In this document: positions 32,001 through 45,400 of the stretch, piece by piece
Position numbering within the stretch: the stretch's first letter is position 1
Layout of the letters: every line of letters starts with the position of its first letter
Assembly (NCBI RefSeq): GCF_000764305.2
Contig: NW_025943779.1
Location: 62,001-126,000, forward strand
Source of the DNA: Hyalella azteca
Taxonomy: Eukaryota; Arthropoda; Malacostraca; Amphipoda; Hyalellidae
Direction: 5' to 3'
Length of the DNA stretch: 64,000 nt
The notes under the pieces: model-generated
Databases searched by the model: none
What the model saw: the letters and a program-made list of their open reading frames with translations, nothing else
Told to the model about the DNA's origin: nothing
Translations under genes and position numbers: made by a program

Positions 32001-33400
32001 TGAGGTAAAATATATTAACCAGGGTTGAATAATGAAATGACTTTGCTCTTCCACACAATATATGAAAGCACATTGCATGCAAAAATATTTTTGTTGAAGA
32101 AACATTTTGTTTTGTTAAAAAAATAAGAGATTTTTTATATACAGTATATGATAGCTGAGGCATAGATTTTCTACAAAAATATATAAAAGTTTGAGACTTG
32201 TGCTACATAGCAAATTTTGACAGAACAGATCGAATAGTGCACCAGCGTCCAGAATAGTTTTATAGTTCAAATGTATCACATTGACGTAATTTGTTTGCAA
32301 GAGATTTTTTGCAAACATAAATTGTATAATATCGCTCTGGAAGCAAATTGAATTTACATGTACATTTTAGCGTCGGTAGCTTTTCTGCTATAACGGCAGG
32401 AGAGTTTTACGCGGATTCTCACTTCATTGCCGGTTCTTTTTCTGCCGGTTATTGCCAGCTAATGCCGGTTCTTTGCCGTCTTTTGAATCCGTATTGGGCA
32501 CCCTCCATATTTTATATTCTACTGCTCTTAAAGAAAAAAAGAGAAATTTTTCAAATTTTTTTTAGAGATTTGAATTATAGTACACTCATCACAAGACTTT
32601 ATAGGAAATTTTTTGCACTAATTTGTAATGAAGACACAAAATTTAAATTTATTAAATCGTCACTGAAACATTTTCGGCGACAATCTCGCTCATCAGTTGA
32701 TTTTTTTCTATAATTCAATAATTCAAGTACAATCGAAGGTGAAAATCTAATTTACCAGCTATAGATTAAAACCTATTTAACGGGAAAACAACAAGTGGAC
32801 ATAAAACCTTTCGATTTACAATTTAAAGTACATAGTTATTCCAATATTTAGAATATACTGTATATGTAGCGATTCTTTTAAAACCGAACCAACAGAGGTA
32901 GCAGGCACGTCGCACCGTTCACTGACAGTCTCTTTGACCGTGTCTGAGAGCGATTCCATGATACTCGTACGTTTCTTTAAGTGTTGTTCACATTTCGACG
33001 TTGATTCAACGTCTAATTTTGGTTGTTTAACATTTCAAGCTGAAATCAACGTTGTTTCTACGTCAGATGATCGCTGGGTAGGTTACACCTCCTGTGGCTC
33101 GAATTGAATTGGATTTTGGAATTGATGTTTTTTTCTAAACCGAAACATATTGTCTTAACAACGCGTACAGTCATATCCCATTGAAATTGCAAATGCATAG
33201 ATTTTTGTATTCCATTGTCGTTTTCTCGTTACTTATATTTAAATTTCTTTCGCCTTTATTTAGATTTTCACTGAATACACGAGTACTCGTCGTCATTAAA
33301 ATAAATTATTATTAAATTATTAATCATTAGTTTTTATACATTTTCTTACATTAAGATCTTGGAAAAAAATAACTAATTGGGCTTTTCTTATGCAAACATG
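29013..33400. other. AT-rich gene-free stretch
   Basis: Holds a degenerate pyrimidine-rich repeat at 30955-31295 (CTCTTTACTGGACCTCCCAA-like units of about 30 bases, heavily mutated). Nothing else recognised. Confidence 0.45.
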
Positions 33401-33416
33401 AGCAGTTGTGCATTGC

Positions 33417-33595
33417 AGGGGCGGCACAATAGATGTTAGGTTAGTCGAGGCTATGCCCCCAGTAGCTGTACAAGATGTGGGCAAACATTTACTTTCGCGA
33501 GAAGCTAACATCTTTGGTAAAGTACAACAACAAACACAGGAAATACATCATGTTTCAGCATTAGCTCAATATTTTATACCTTTAGAGTTGTATTA
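33417..33595 (+). CDS. Unidentified possible terminal exon
   Basis: Acceptor-like TTGTGCATTGCAG is followed by an open frame reading GGTIDVRLVEAMPPVAVQDV, then GKHLLSREANIFGKVQQQTQ and a further 20 residues ending PLELY before TAA. AATAAA-like signals follow within about 60 bases. The peptide looks protein-like, but I know no family for it and no upstream exon is found. It may be an exon of an unplaced gene, a retro-copy fragment or chance. Confidence 0.3.
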
Positions 33596-33599
33596 AAAC

Positions 33600-34483
33600 G
33601 ATATTAAATTGAATAAAATTTCATTTTTTTAATAAATGAACATAAAATAATCAGAGGGCTTAATAATATTTTACAAGAGATGAAGTCCCCCCAAAATAGG
33701 CTTAATCACACCAATGTTCATTGAATGTTCATGTGCTGGGAAGTTTAATCTTTCTTTGACATCTTATCTCCTTCGTGTTAGTATGGAATTTTTAGACGCT
33801 TTCTCCTGAGCGGGAAAATTAAAAGTACACGTCTCTACTTTCAATGTTCTCTTCAGTTTAACCAGTGAACAAATAAGTAACTGTATATGTGCCATTCAGT
33901 TAATGCTTTTTGAAACAAATTGGTGACCGCAACCAAAATCTAATGAATTCCCAGGCGAACGCCCAGCAGTGAGTCTCAAGTTCGAGAAGTGGGTCTCAAG
34001 TTCGACACCTCCCACGGAAGGTATGGCCGTGGCCAAGAAAAACAGGAAGCTAGAAAAATTCAGTCGTTCTTCCAGTAGACCGCAGGAATAGCACATTCGA
34101 ATGTATAAGTAACACGGCAGATAAACATGGTCGTGGCCAAGGAAAACAGCTAGATGGCTTGACAATTTTCGCCTTTCTTCCATGTTAGGCACAGACTGCG
34201 CATTTAAATACATGCGTAATCTCATTTCAGTCTGTTGCTACTTCTTGGGCATGCATGAAAGACCATAATAACACTAAAAAATGCTTTTTGATAAATATCG
34301 AGATAAAAACCATTGTTGTCAACTAAAGTTAAGCGAAACTACACGAATCTGTTCGAAACCGAGCCGTTCAGAATTGCTAATCAAATTTAACTTCACACTT
34401 CTATGCCTTATCATTCCCGATTTCACCGTTGTATTTTTTTGTCTCTATGTATATACCAGTCACTCTTGAACAATAATGAAATA
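33600..34483. other. AT-rich gene-free stretch
   Basis: A short tandem GTCTCAAGTTCGA pair lies near 33972-34000, and an imperfect repeat of the ACATGGTCGTGGCCAAG(G/A)AAAAC type lies at 34020-34150. Nothing else. Confidence 0.45.
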
Positions 34484-35102
34484 TTGTTTTGCGGCTCAGC
34501 ATTATTGGGCTGAGATTCTGTGATAGATTCATCAACGATTTGGTCATTAAGAACACACTGCGGCTGATGAGCCGGGGAGTTCTATCACAGAATCTCAGCC
34601 CAATAATGCTGAGCCGCAAACAATATTTCATTGAAGGAGCCGCATCCCAAGTTCCTTTGGGAGCCGCATCCCAAGTTCCTTTGGGAGCCGCATCCCAAGT
34701 TCCTTTGGGAGCAGCATCCCAAGTTCCTTTGGGAGCCGCATCCCAAGTTCCTTTGGGAGCAGCATCCCAAAGTTTATCTAATATCCACATACGGTTAGCA
34801 CTAGCGCTTCCCACTCTCGGAATTATCATCGTTTTTGCCGAGTTGACTTTCTGTCGGTTCAGCAAAACGTACCAAAAGAATAGAAATAAAATCATGTTTA
34901 TAAAAGTTACAAGTTCATAAGTCGATCTTGTTGCATGAGTAGTTTTACAGCGCACTACATTCATCCAAGCTGCAAATAAGTGTAGCTCATAGACTAACTC
35001 CTGGATCAATCCATCATTGATAGAGTCCCCTTTGTCAGAAAAAAAAAATTCGTCAAGCTGAACAATAACATTATCGGAAATTACAGAGGGAAAATTCGAC
35101 AA
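34401..35102 (-). CDS. Anonymous 233-codon open frame with one membrane segment
   Basis: The longest open frame in the window. From the N-terminus it has an acidic segment, a hydrophobic stretch FINMILFLFFWYVLL, a basic patch, then WILDKLW and six repeats of the octapeptide DAAPKGTW. About 144 bases of its length come from a 24-bp minisatellite and more from a hairpin, which keep frames open automatically. No family recognised, no promoter or splice support. Probably chance plus repeat, but the roughly 110 unique N-terminal residues leave a small possibility of a real exon. Confidence 0.2.
   Translation of the reverse strand: MSNFPSVISDNVIVQLDEFFFSDKGDSINDGLIQELVYELHLFAAWMNVVRCKTTHATRSTYELVTFINMILFLFFWYVLLNRQKVNSAKTMIIPRVGSASANRMWILDKLWDAAPKGTWDAAPKGTWDAAPKGTWDAAPKGTWDAAPKGTWDAAPSMKYCLRLSIIGLRFCDRTPRLISRSVFLMTKSLMNLSQNLSPIMLSRKTIFHYCSRVTGIYIETKKYNGEIGNDKA
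34484..34622. repeat. Hairpin with about 38-base perfect arms
   Basis: TTGCGGCTCAGCATTATTGG then GCTGAGATTCTGTGATA on the left is matched exactly in reverse complement near 34584-34621 (TATCACAGAATCTCAGCCCA...). The spacer is about 58 bases and includes CACACTGCGGCTGATGAGCC, itself similar to the arm. The right arm runs straight into the 24-bp array that follows. Confidence 0.9.
34636..34772. repeat. 24-bp minisatellite, 6 copies
   Basis: Unit GGAGCCGCATCCCAAGTTCC plus TTTG, with a CCGC/CAGC variant in some copies. Higher in GC than its surroundings. GAGCCGCA is also the end of the hairpin arm, which suggests the array was seeded from the hairpin edge. Confidence 0.93.
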
Positions 35103-35462
35103 AAAAGATTTATTTATCTTATTATCTAAGATGAAGAAAAGGATATATATCCTTTTTAGAAATGTGGGTAGCGCAGGACAGGCGAAATCTTACAGTAATT
35201 CAGGGCTATTCTAAATAATGCACACAATATAACAATTTCGCCTCTATTTGGGTAATAATTCAAAATGAATAATTCATACACCAATGGAAATTTCATACAC
35301 CAAAGATTAGAAGTTTTTTTTTACATGTTTATAAATGTTCAATATGTCCCTCTTGTGCTGCACGGCAAACATCTAAACGGCAGCCAAACTCGTCCCACGC
35401 ACGAGAACGCATATCTTCTGTTATACTGAGTGCACCGTAGCAGTGATACGGTTCTTCTGATC

Positions 35463-35612
35463 AACCAGAGTTGCTGGTAGAGGCGGGACGTAAACAGAGT
35501 TGCTGGTAGAGGCGGGACGTAAACAGAGTTGCTGGTAGAGGCGGGACGTTAACAAAGTTGCTGGTAGAGGCGGGACGTAAACAGAGTTACTGGTAGAGGC
35601 TGGACGTAAACA
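35463..35612. repeat. 29-bp minisatellite, 5 copies
   Basis: Unit AGAGTTGCTGGTAGAGGCGG plus GACGTAAAC. The period is not a multiple of three. Confidence 0.92.
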
Positions 35613-38600
35613 GCTTCCTTGACGTAACCCCATAAGAAATAGTCACATGGGTGAGATCAGGTGATCTCGGTGGCCAGAAGTGTAGAGCCAATCTTCATTT
35701 CCGATGCGTCCTACCCGACGCTCAGGAAGGGACTAATTCAAAAAAGTTTCTGCAACTACCGCCGCCGCTCAATTCTGCGTTTGAATAATTTAGAACATTT
35801 TTTGAATCATTCTCTCCCTATTGGTGTATAAATTATTCATTTTAAATTTATACTCAAATGAATTGGAATTCATTTTTTTGAGTCAATCATTTAGAATAAC
35901 CCAACATCGTACCGCCCCTTGAGGACACAATGCCAAATGAGTACACATTTAATCATGTCAATATAAATTTGCATGTGAAATGAGTTTATCATAAATGCAA
36001 AACGTAGAATACATGGAATAAAAAGGTAAAAAAATCAGATAGAAGTAGAACAGTTTTATTTTTTTAAAAGCATCTAAACCACTGTACACTCTGGCAGTTA
36101 TATGCAATGCGCAGGAGGTAGACCTCGCAGGATAAACAGGAATGACCGGTCAACGCCACGAAAAATATAATCCTTTTATTACTCAGCAAAAGAGGTAAAA
36201 CATCATGGGAAACTCTCCAAGGCTAATGCTTGGCAGCGTAAAATACCGCTCGTAGGCACACAAAACAAATTTAATGTCCATCGTGGGGCCTGTACAAAGA
36301 GCCTCTTGCATCAGAGTCAACATTTCTTTAGCCTTGTGTGCGAGTCATTTCATGTATGCTCTCGAGTTTGAATGACTCCATACATAAGTTCTGTTTAGTT
36401 TGGAAATGAAAGTTTCATAAACAAAAGCCTCAAACAAAAGTCGTCTTAATTGGAAAAGACTTTATTTCCAATACAATCTGGCAAAAAAGAATTGCAATTA
36501 ACTGTTAGATATTTACGAAAATTTTTGTTTGTTCGCAAAAAATCAGTTAATTGTCGATTGAAGGGAGTTCAGAATATAGTCTTCTTTAGTAGAATTCATA
36601 TTTTTTCAGAATATAGAGTACGCGATCGCTTTTTTGTATTTTATAACATAGATGTAATTTCGCCTCATGAAATTCCGAATAAATTGACTAAAACCGTCGA
36701 GGACCAATTTGCTAAATGTCACTTGGACGCAACGTTTTTGCCGTCGACTTACGAGCAATTTCCGTTGGCATTTTTCCGGCTTATCTCGCTCAAATGCAAG
36801 ATTGGGGATCCGCTTCCCATTGGGAAGACCCGATTTATCTTGCAGTGATATAGTGATAGGAATTGCATCGAAGTGCTAAGCTGGGTCGTAATTAACAGTG
36901 AAAACCTAAGGTACCTGTGGTGTATATAATCCTTTTTTCTCTTATTTAAGCAACAGTTAGTTGGTAAAATTGTTATTACATGATAATTTGCACAATTGAT
37001 CAGATTAAAAATGTCTCTTACTTACTGACAACATTTCAAGTTGAAAAATGACAAATACATTCATTTTATCACTTTTGTTCTTGGAATTCTTATTAGGTCG
37101 ATACAAATTATGTTTTTCGATGCCCACAATTTTCTACTGAGTAAAAATATAACTATTTCACGATCCAACTGATTATTTCAACAATTATTGACAGATAATT
37201 TTTGAGTTCGAAACTTAGCTGGCGGACTGTTGACAGACCTTGATGCAAGTCAAATTAAATTTTAAATTTAAACATCGTGAAATTTTTGCTAACGTGTCGG
37301 AATTACAATGCAAAATGAAATGATGGTACATGGAATAAAACCGTCCTGATTATTGAACTTCAATTAATTCTCCATTAAATTTCGCTTCCATTAATTATAT
37401 AAAAGAACGTTATTTGCACAGGGATACGGCAGTAAATTTTTTTTAAGATGCTAGTAGAATTCCCGCTTCAATATTAGAACATACGTAGGTTAAATTTAGA
37501 AAAGAGCTAATTTCCGCCGATGCATGAAATTGTTCTCATCAAAACGCTGTTATCGAATTATTAGAGTTTTGTTCTATCCATTTATTTGCCTACATCTAGG
37601 CCATGGATTATAATTGAAATGCCCATAAGTGCAAAACATTATTCACGGATCTAACTAAAAATACGAAAAAAATCATTTTTAAGGTAAAAAATGCTTAGAG
37701 GCAATCCAGAAATGCTGAGAGGGGTTTCATTTTAAAAATGTACAAGGATTATAATGGATACTAAGGATTTTGAAACTAAAGATTCAGACACACAAGTACG
37801 TTGCTCTGATGGGTATAAAGCCGAATGAGGTGGTTTTTGAACGCAACACTGCAACTCCTGTTCCTGTGATACGCTAATCGGTTGTATAAGAGACACGGCG
37901 GTTTGCGTATGAGGACGCTTAGTTTGAACACGTTTACAGTATTTATCCACTTAATTTAAAAGGTTAATAGATTGGCTTTATGTTACTCCGCTTTTTATTT
38001 AACAATATATTATTTATTCTTCAGTACGAATTTTGTCATTCAATTGACCATATTATATTGTTAGACTTTTGAATGAGTAGGTGTCTAAAAGTTTTTTGGC
38101 ATTTTGTCTAAATTGAAATTTTTTATTTCTTATTTAAGTAAACAAACGAGGTTATGATTGACTAAATTATTTCCGGAAGAATTTCTCAACTTTTCAGCAT
38201 CAGGTTTCTAGCAATCCTGGATCGGTACTATCCAGGCTATCGATACTATGTATTAGACAACAAATCTGGTCTCATGAGTTTGATTGATCGCGGAGTGAAT
38301 TTCGAAAAAAAATTTAATTGTAGATTCATCTCATATTATTTCCAGAAATTTAGCCTAAGTATCATTTCCAAAACAGCCCAAATATCATTCCGACATTAAG
38401 TCAAAGTAACCGCGGACCTAATTGAGAGTAGAACTTTGATTCTTATATTTTTTCGTCTACCTGAATACCCCAATTTAAATTTTTTTATTTTTGAGGGATT
38501 TTGAGACCAAATTTCATCTGCGATAAACTGAAGAGAGGATCTCGCAAGTTGAACTCCATTGGAATTCGGGAAACTGAATACGAATGGATTAAAAATGATG

Positions 38601-38740
38601 TTCGCACCAAAGCAGTCCAATGCCATTATGCATCAGGAGTCCTGCCAAGAATAGGATGGTCTCTTAAGACGGAGAGACCACGAAGAGCAAGGGTATAGTA
38701 CGTGCAGAAAATTCATACGACCAATCATCGGCGTCATGCC
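35613..38740. other. AT-rich gene-free stretch
   Basis: A 132-codon frame at 36450-36848 (+) shows no domain and is within chance length. A 65-codon frame at 38501-38698 is likewise unrecognised. No element ends seen. Confidence 0.4.
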
Positions 38741-38940
38741 GCAACACAATGGTCCCCTAGGATGGTGCAACATCGATGAGCTGCTGCACACAACACAATG
38801 GTCTCCTAGGATGGTGCAACACCGATGAGCAGCTGCACACAACACAATGGTCTCCTAGGATGGTGCAACACCGATGAGCAGCTGCACACAACACAATGGT
38901 CTCCTAGGATGGTGCAACACCGATGAGCAGCTGCACAATG
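38741..38940. repeat. 49-bp minisatellite, 4 copies
   Basis: Unit AACACAATGGTCTCCTAGGA then TGGTGCAACACCGATGAGCA then GCTGCACAC, starting at 38743, 38792, 38841 and 38890. It contains the palindromes CCTAGG and GCAGCTGC. Confidence 0.93.
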
Positions 38941-40315
38941 CATGCAGAGTTCGTAGGGTCCTCTTTAAGGTGCCGAATTGAAGGCCAACCTGCGCCTTTT
39001 GGCCAAATGCCAACTGCATGCGTTGCCGCAGAACCCAACTCCGTTCACTACGCGGACAAATGCTTTGACACTTCAAAATGTTTGCTTAATTACTCAAAAA
39101 TATTGTGGTTCATGGGATGCTCCTCATTTTTAAAATTAGACATACACAATTTCACATCTACACTTAGAACATTTTTTATTTCGTGAAAACTTTTAATACG
39201 CATAAAATTTTTCACAAGTTCCCTCCACTGTGGAGAGAAAGTACACTTTCTATTCAAATTGAGCATATTTTTTTGCGAGTATCCGGATTACTGCCGAACC
39301 AAGTACGGGTCGGAGGCTTACAAACAGGGTTTCCTCGTTATCTTTTCTATTGAGCTAAAAAATTGTCGTTCCACGCAATGCCAATCAGGCTTTGTCATCA
39401 CCTCGGCAACGGGCGCGCCTCTTCTTAAAAAAAATATTAGAAGTGTGGGAAATAGAACATTGCCGAACCAAGAAGGAGTTAAATTTTTAACAAATGGATG
39501 TTCAAAAAAATATTCAGCCGATTTGCATTAATAATTTGAGGAATATATATTCACTTGTCTAAATTTAATTACGCCCTTAATTGTGAACCGTAGAAGATTA
39601 AGTTAATTTAATAATATCAGAGAATGATTCGAAATAATAACAAGAAGCAAATCGTTAAATGCTTAGAAGTAAACATCTGAAATCAAATTAAATTAGATGA
39701 CGTCTCCATTCTCTTTGAGCGAGAAGTGTGAATGAAAAAAAAATTTTTGTCTTCTGTGTAGTGATTAAATGAATTTTTATCCATTGTCAACTTTACCTTC
39801 TATAGTTCCCGTGCTAATTACTATTATCATAACATGAATTGAGTTTGACGAGATTAATTTAGTAAAATTGAAACTTTCAACACAAGTTATTTCATTTCAA
39901 TTGCTGTATTCTGGTTTGAATATAAATGAAGAAATATTTGCCAAGAATCAACGAAGAATATTTTGAAGCGTTCGCTGTAGCATCGAGATCAAACAGCGCA
40001 GTCTCGTTACGTCGTGCTGCAGAGGTTGACCTAAAAGAGGAGGCTATTTATTGTTCAAATATTCCGCTGGATATGAAAGCTTTGTCTCATATATTCCGTC
40101 TTGGTTTGTCATGCATGCACTCGTATGGTAAATAAAATAATAAAATGAAATAATATTCATATTTCATAGGAACACGTCGAAAAATTATCTTAGAATATAA
40201 TGTATGTACATTTTAAGGTCTGACGACTTGATCTAAGGAAACCTAAAAATGCCTAAGATAAAACAATCCATTTTTTAAGCCTGTAGAAATTAAACGATAA
40301 CATCAACCAAGGCAG
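38941..40315. other. AT-rich gene-free stretch
   Basis: Anonymous frames at 39259-39531 and 39926-40135 (+) show no recognisable family. GCCGAACCAAG occurs twice (39293 and 39461). Confidence 0.4.
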
Positions 40316-40405
40316 AAACTGGTCATATCCAGGTCGGTTGAACTGGTCATATCTAGGTCAGTTGAACTGGTCATATCTAGGTCAGTTGAACTGGTCATAT
40401 CTAAT
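40316..40405. repeat. 24-bp minisatellite, about 4 copies
   Basis: Unit ACTGGTCATATCTAGGTCAG plus TTGA, with an initial copy reading CATATCCAGGTCGG. Confidence 0.9.
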
Positions 40406-42255
40406 ATATCAAACCAACTTGCTACTTCCGACATACAATGTTATTTAACTGAAACAATCAGGGAAAGAAACAATACTCGAGACATTGAGCTTGCGTATGC
40501 AATTATAGTCTTACATGCGGACCTCTGACAATTTCATGTTCAAAGTCCTTTTTTTTAATTAAATTGACTTTCTTGAAGGATTTTTCTGGAATATCAGTAC
40601 AGCTTTCAGACTAGACAGAACTCCATTCTGAAGGAAGATGCAAATTTTATGTAAAGAATAGAATAGGTTAATTCAATATTTTCTGGAAAATTTACCGAAA
40701 ATCATCTGGCGTGCATTTGAGTTTTATGATTCTTGATCTTTTAACAGGAATTATCAAACCTAATAGTTTTTAACATAATTAATAGTCTCAATTACAACGA
40801 CATTCTTAGTTATTTATTAAGATTAATAATATGATCTCTATTATGAAAAACAGAAACAATTAATTTTGCTTCCGCAGAACCTTACTTTCGTGACTTACTT
40901 GGGTTACTCCTAAAATAAGATATATTTGTTCAATAATTCCTTTCCAGATTGTAGTAAGATGTTTAGAATTCGAGATTGGTTCCTTTGAAGCAAGATGGTA
41001 GAAAGTATATGAGTGTAACTGGTTCATTGCAAATGAGTTGAAATCATGGAAACCAAAACTCAGTGAGAGAGAGATTCTTTGCAAAGTTCAAAACATGGTG
41101 ATAATCAATTAGGCTAGGTAACAGGTGTAAGCAACAACAAATGATATTGATTTTTATTAACAAAAAGCGTCGGTGAAAAGGTGACGTGCATCAACCTGCT
41201 AATTAAGTTATACTGCACGCGTGAATTTCTCATTGTTTTCACTAATTGCTGTTCATTTCACTCAATAAACGCAGTTCATAATTAAAAATCATGCAGTCTC
41301 TGTAAATCAGATCATCATCCCTAATTTGGATTTCTGAATACAAAATACTCGGTGCAAGACACGAAGTATATATACAATGATGAGTAAGTTACCGGCATTT
41401 TGTATGCATTGCTATTTAGACATCGTTCTCCAAATTAACGCTGGAAATAACGGGTCAACGTTTTTCGCAGAAAAAACGTATGAAACGCTGGAAAAATGTT
41501 TGATATAACGCTTCAACATTAAAGTTTGGAAAAATGTTTCAACGTTAACGTTCAAAATCATCATATAAGTAAGAATTCTTCAGATTTCGTGGTTAAATTC
41601 GTGCAATTGTGAACTAATTTCATTTTATTTTTATTTTTGACGGGTGAGGTAGTAAATAGAAGGAGTCATATTGCTTAAGCGTGAGCCGAATAATATGGCA
41701 GAAGTGCTAGATTGCACCAGAAAAGCTTCACTCATGTCAAGGAGGACAGATTTATTCAGAAGATTACTGAAGTTCCAGGTAAAAATTGTATATTTGAACT
41801 GATTTACGATCGAACTGGATTAGGAGGGTCAATATTTTGAGAATCTGTAACCGCATTGCATTTCAATATTCCGTGGGACTCGTGAACTCCAGGCCTGTTA
41901 ATCCTAACGCTGCAAGATTCGAGGACACACAATATAGAAAATATTTAGGTTAGACAAAATCTCTTCAGCGGAAATTTCATGACAGTTCTCTCGAACATCA
42001 CAATATTTAATATATATAAGGCACTCATAAACTCCATATAAATTGATACTTTTTTATCCAAAGTATTTTCAACCCATCTTTTATATCATGGATTGAAAAG
42101 GTATAAATCCCCTGAACTTTATAGCTTACAAGAAATTATCAGATTCAGTTTTCATTTATTGCGGTAATGTTGAATGATGCACGTGCTTTATCTGTTTGAA
42201 CGAAGTCTTCAGAGCAGTAGGAGACATGAAATTAAGTTGCCAATCGTTCTCAGGC
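40406..42255. other. AT-rich gene-free stretch
   Basis: Includes a short imperfect AACGTT-rich patch at 41440-41550 (ACGCTGGAAAAATGTTT and GTTTGGAAAAATGTTTC). Nothing else recognised. Confidence 0.45.
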
Positions 42256-42422
42256 TCACCATTAAACTAGCCTGGTGCAGGTATTACCATTAAATATTAA
42301 CTAGCCTGGTGCAAGTATTACCATTAAATTTTAACTAGCCTGGTGCAAGTATTACCATTAAATATTAACTAGCCTGGTGCAGATATTACTATTAAATTTT
42401 AACTAGCCTGGTGCAAGTATAA
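42256..42422. repeat. 34-bp minisatellite, 5 copies
   Basis: Unit CTAGCCTGGTGCAAGTATTA plus CCATTAAATATTAA, with CTAG at 42267, 42301, 42335, 42369 and 42403. Confidence 0.93.
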
Positions 42423-45400
42423 GATCTCGTGTGCACCTCATGGTACGGTTAGGACGTGCCAGGGTGACAATCTGACCTCTGATGTGTACATCTGGAATGG
42501 AAATTCTGCATGGCATTCACTTCACAGCGAGAAAAAATAATGATTAAGTACCTGAGTTATAAACTTATATAATGGAAAACTTCCGACACTGTAAAATACA
42601 GGAGCTGAAGTCATGAACGAAAATGCAAATTTCCGCAGAACATATTACTATGTGTAAAATATTATTCATTGAGTATTCGAGTTGTGTTGCGTTATTTCCT
42701 TGTCAAGTTGTAATGATCTTGAGTGCCGAGCTTCAAAAAAAATTTGCTCTCAGAAAAAGTTATAATTATTTATGTTGACTAACACAAGTATGGTAGATTA
42801 GATTTAATTAAAGCACAGGAGCAACAAGGCGGAGGTAACGGCTTGTTCTATGGGGACTCCTTACAAAGAACAAAGTCTAATTTACATTCAATTAGATAAA
42901 TTACTTCACACCCAAATCAAAATGAAATTAAGCATTAAATATCAACAAGCACAATAATAATACATCCCTAGTAAACACGAGATGGCAAATACAGTAAGAG
43001 TTACTGTATAATATGAACACAACATTAGAACATTATCCGTACCTCTGCACTTGCTGAACTACACACAAAGATCCTTGCACGTAACCCAAAGGCAAGTCCG
43101 CATCGATTTCGCACACCACGGGATCGTCAACCCTCTCACTTACTATTAAATTCAACACGTCGATTACTCTGATATTTTTCTTCATTAAGTGGCTTTAGAA
43201 ATCGATAATAGTCTGCGTTACAATTACAATCGATAATAGTCTGCGAAAAAACAATAATTTTCAACTTACAACAATTTTTTTTCTTGTAAAATGAAGATTT
43301 GTTTCTATGCTTCAAGCGATGTCCCTTGCGACGGGCATTTACGATCTATATAGAATATTATACAGAGATAACAAAATCAAAAATTGTATTCCTAGCTGCT
43401 CAAATTCCCTGTTTTTTTTTTAATTCTACATAAATTTATTTATCGTTATTATTCGCCAGAACATTTATTCGTAATATAGCCCTAACATTGCGCCAATTGC
43501 AGCTTCTGAATCTATGTCGGAACAATTTCCCAACAATTTTCGGTATGGGAAAATATTGGATGAGCCGAATAGAGTTTACGAGATATTTTTATGCGTGATG
43601 GGGGTAAGTTTGGGTATCTGGGCACTGAAGGTCAGCGGGTAAGGGGGCGGTGGGCACAGCAATGGAATGTTTTTAAAGGGGAGCCGCGCACCGGCATCTC
43701 TAGGGCAGCAGCGTGCGTGTGATGGGATTAAGCTCAATGCCAGGTTTCTTGTGAACTCACGCCCTTGACCTAGACTGACTTGGAATTTATTTCTGTATAG
43801 AAATTGCAATAATCTATTAATTGTATTCAGTTATATCGCGTAAATCAGGTGACAATGCAGGAGAAATAAACGTCGATAGCATTTTCTTCAAGAACAGAGT
43901 GAGCTAGACGTGCAGTGGAATAAATGATATTAGTGCATCCACAGACTATGCGTCTAACTTAGGTTTATAGAGCGATAGTTAACTGTAATAGGAATTATTT
44001 CAATTGGCTTCTGCCCGAATCTATTAGTGTATTAACAGCGCACAACTCTGATGTTGAATGCTACTCTAACACAAGAGGGATGTTAAATTAGCCAACCAAA
44101 AATGGCAGGAATTTATATTAGAGCATATATAAAAAACTTTCTTCCTCAAGAGGCGAAGTTTCGGAAGAACGCAAATTATTTACAGATTTTCTATCAAAAA
44201 GAAAAAAGCTACCCAGCCATTTCTCAACAGATTGGGAAATTCATTTGGTTTATTCGTTATTGTAAAATTCGTTTGGTTTATTCGCGCTGCAAAATATGCT
44301 TCTAAATGCTGAGAAACTATGGATCATAAAGGCTTGTGTTATTTTATTTTTATGTTTACTTGGTGCCATCTCTCTAATCATGATTCTCAGTCTTAAACAT
44401 TGAATTTTCTTTAAATATATCATCGAATTCACCTCGGATCCTTGTAAATCATCCTGTATTTTTTCTCTCATCACAGCCACGAAGCACAATGTTTCTCAGT
44501 CGCTTCTAGTTCCCCCTCGTATTTCAACATCTTTCTTTAAACTATTTTTTTAAGTCAATGAAAGTGTAATGAGATCACATTTTCAATCAAGATCTTTTAG
44601 GATTTTCAGCCCTTTGCAACCTTGACGTAAAGAACTACAGAGGAAGACACCGGTGCTTCTGTCGCGCCTCGCTGGGCCGCTGCTATAAAAGAAGCTCATT
44701 TCGCGTCACGGCGGCTAAGAGGATAGAGTTGATTGTAACGAGGGAGACTCTGCTTCAGGCCTCTCACACATGCATAATTAATTCGCCTTGGCTCACAGTG
44801 AAATTCTAACATCTAACATACCTTGTTTTGTGCCAGAAATTCGAGAAAAAGACATTTCTATGATAAATTAAAAATGCATTTTTTTATTACCCGGTGAACT
44901 GAAAGTTGAAGTTCAAGATTGAGAAAGATGAAGTGTTAGCAATGTGAAAGATGGAGTGTAGTGAAAGATGAAGTGTTAACAGAACGCGAGCAACTTTTTG
45001 GCACTTGATAACTGCAGTTCATTTTTGTCGTAGGCGCTGTGCATTAACCAATCTTGATTAATGATTTGTTAGTTTTAATTATAATCGTTTAACTTTTCTT
45101 CTATAATTGAGCTATTAATCATAATTTAGTACATCGTTTTACTTCTATATCACATTTTAATTTATTTTCCCCTTTTTTTATATTGAGAGTTTGTTGTTGC
45201 GCTTCCAGCAATGACTATCACTTTCCCGGTTTTGTTGCGTGAGAGCGAGCAGCATTTAATTTAAGTAAGACAGCATGGGTTGTGTCGCACAGAAAATGCA
45301 TTTGCAAGCCAACTGCAACAGAGTTCATCAATCTTAGGCTGAAATTCATTATTTTAAGAGGAGGGAAAATTCGAACGAAATTTTCAATAGAAATAATAAT

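Noticed and set aside
36450..36848. 132-codon plus-strand frame
   Set aside because: No recognisable domain and chance length; not listed as a gene.
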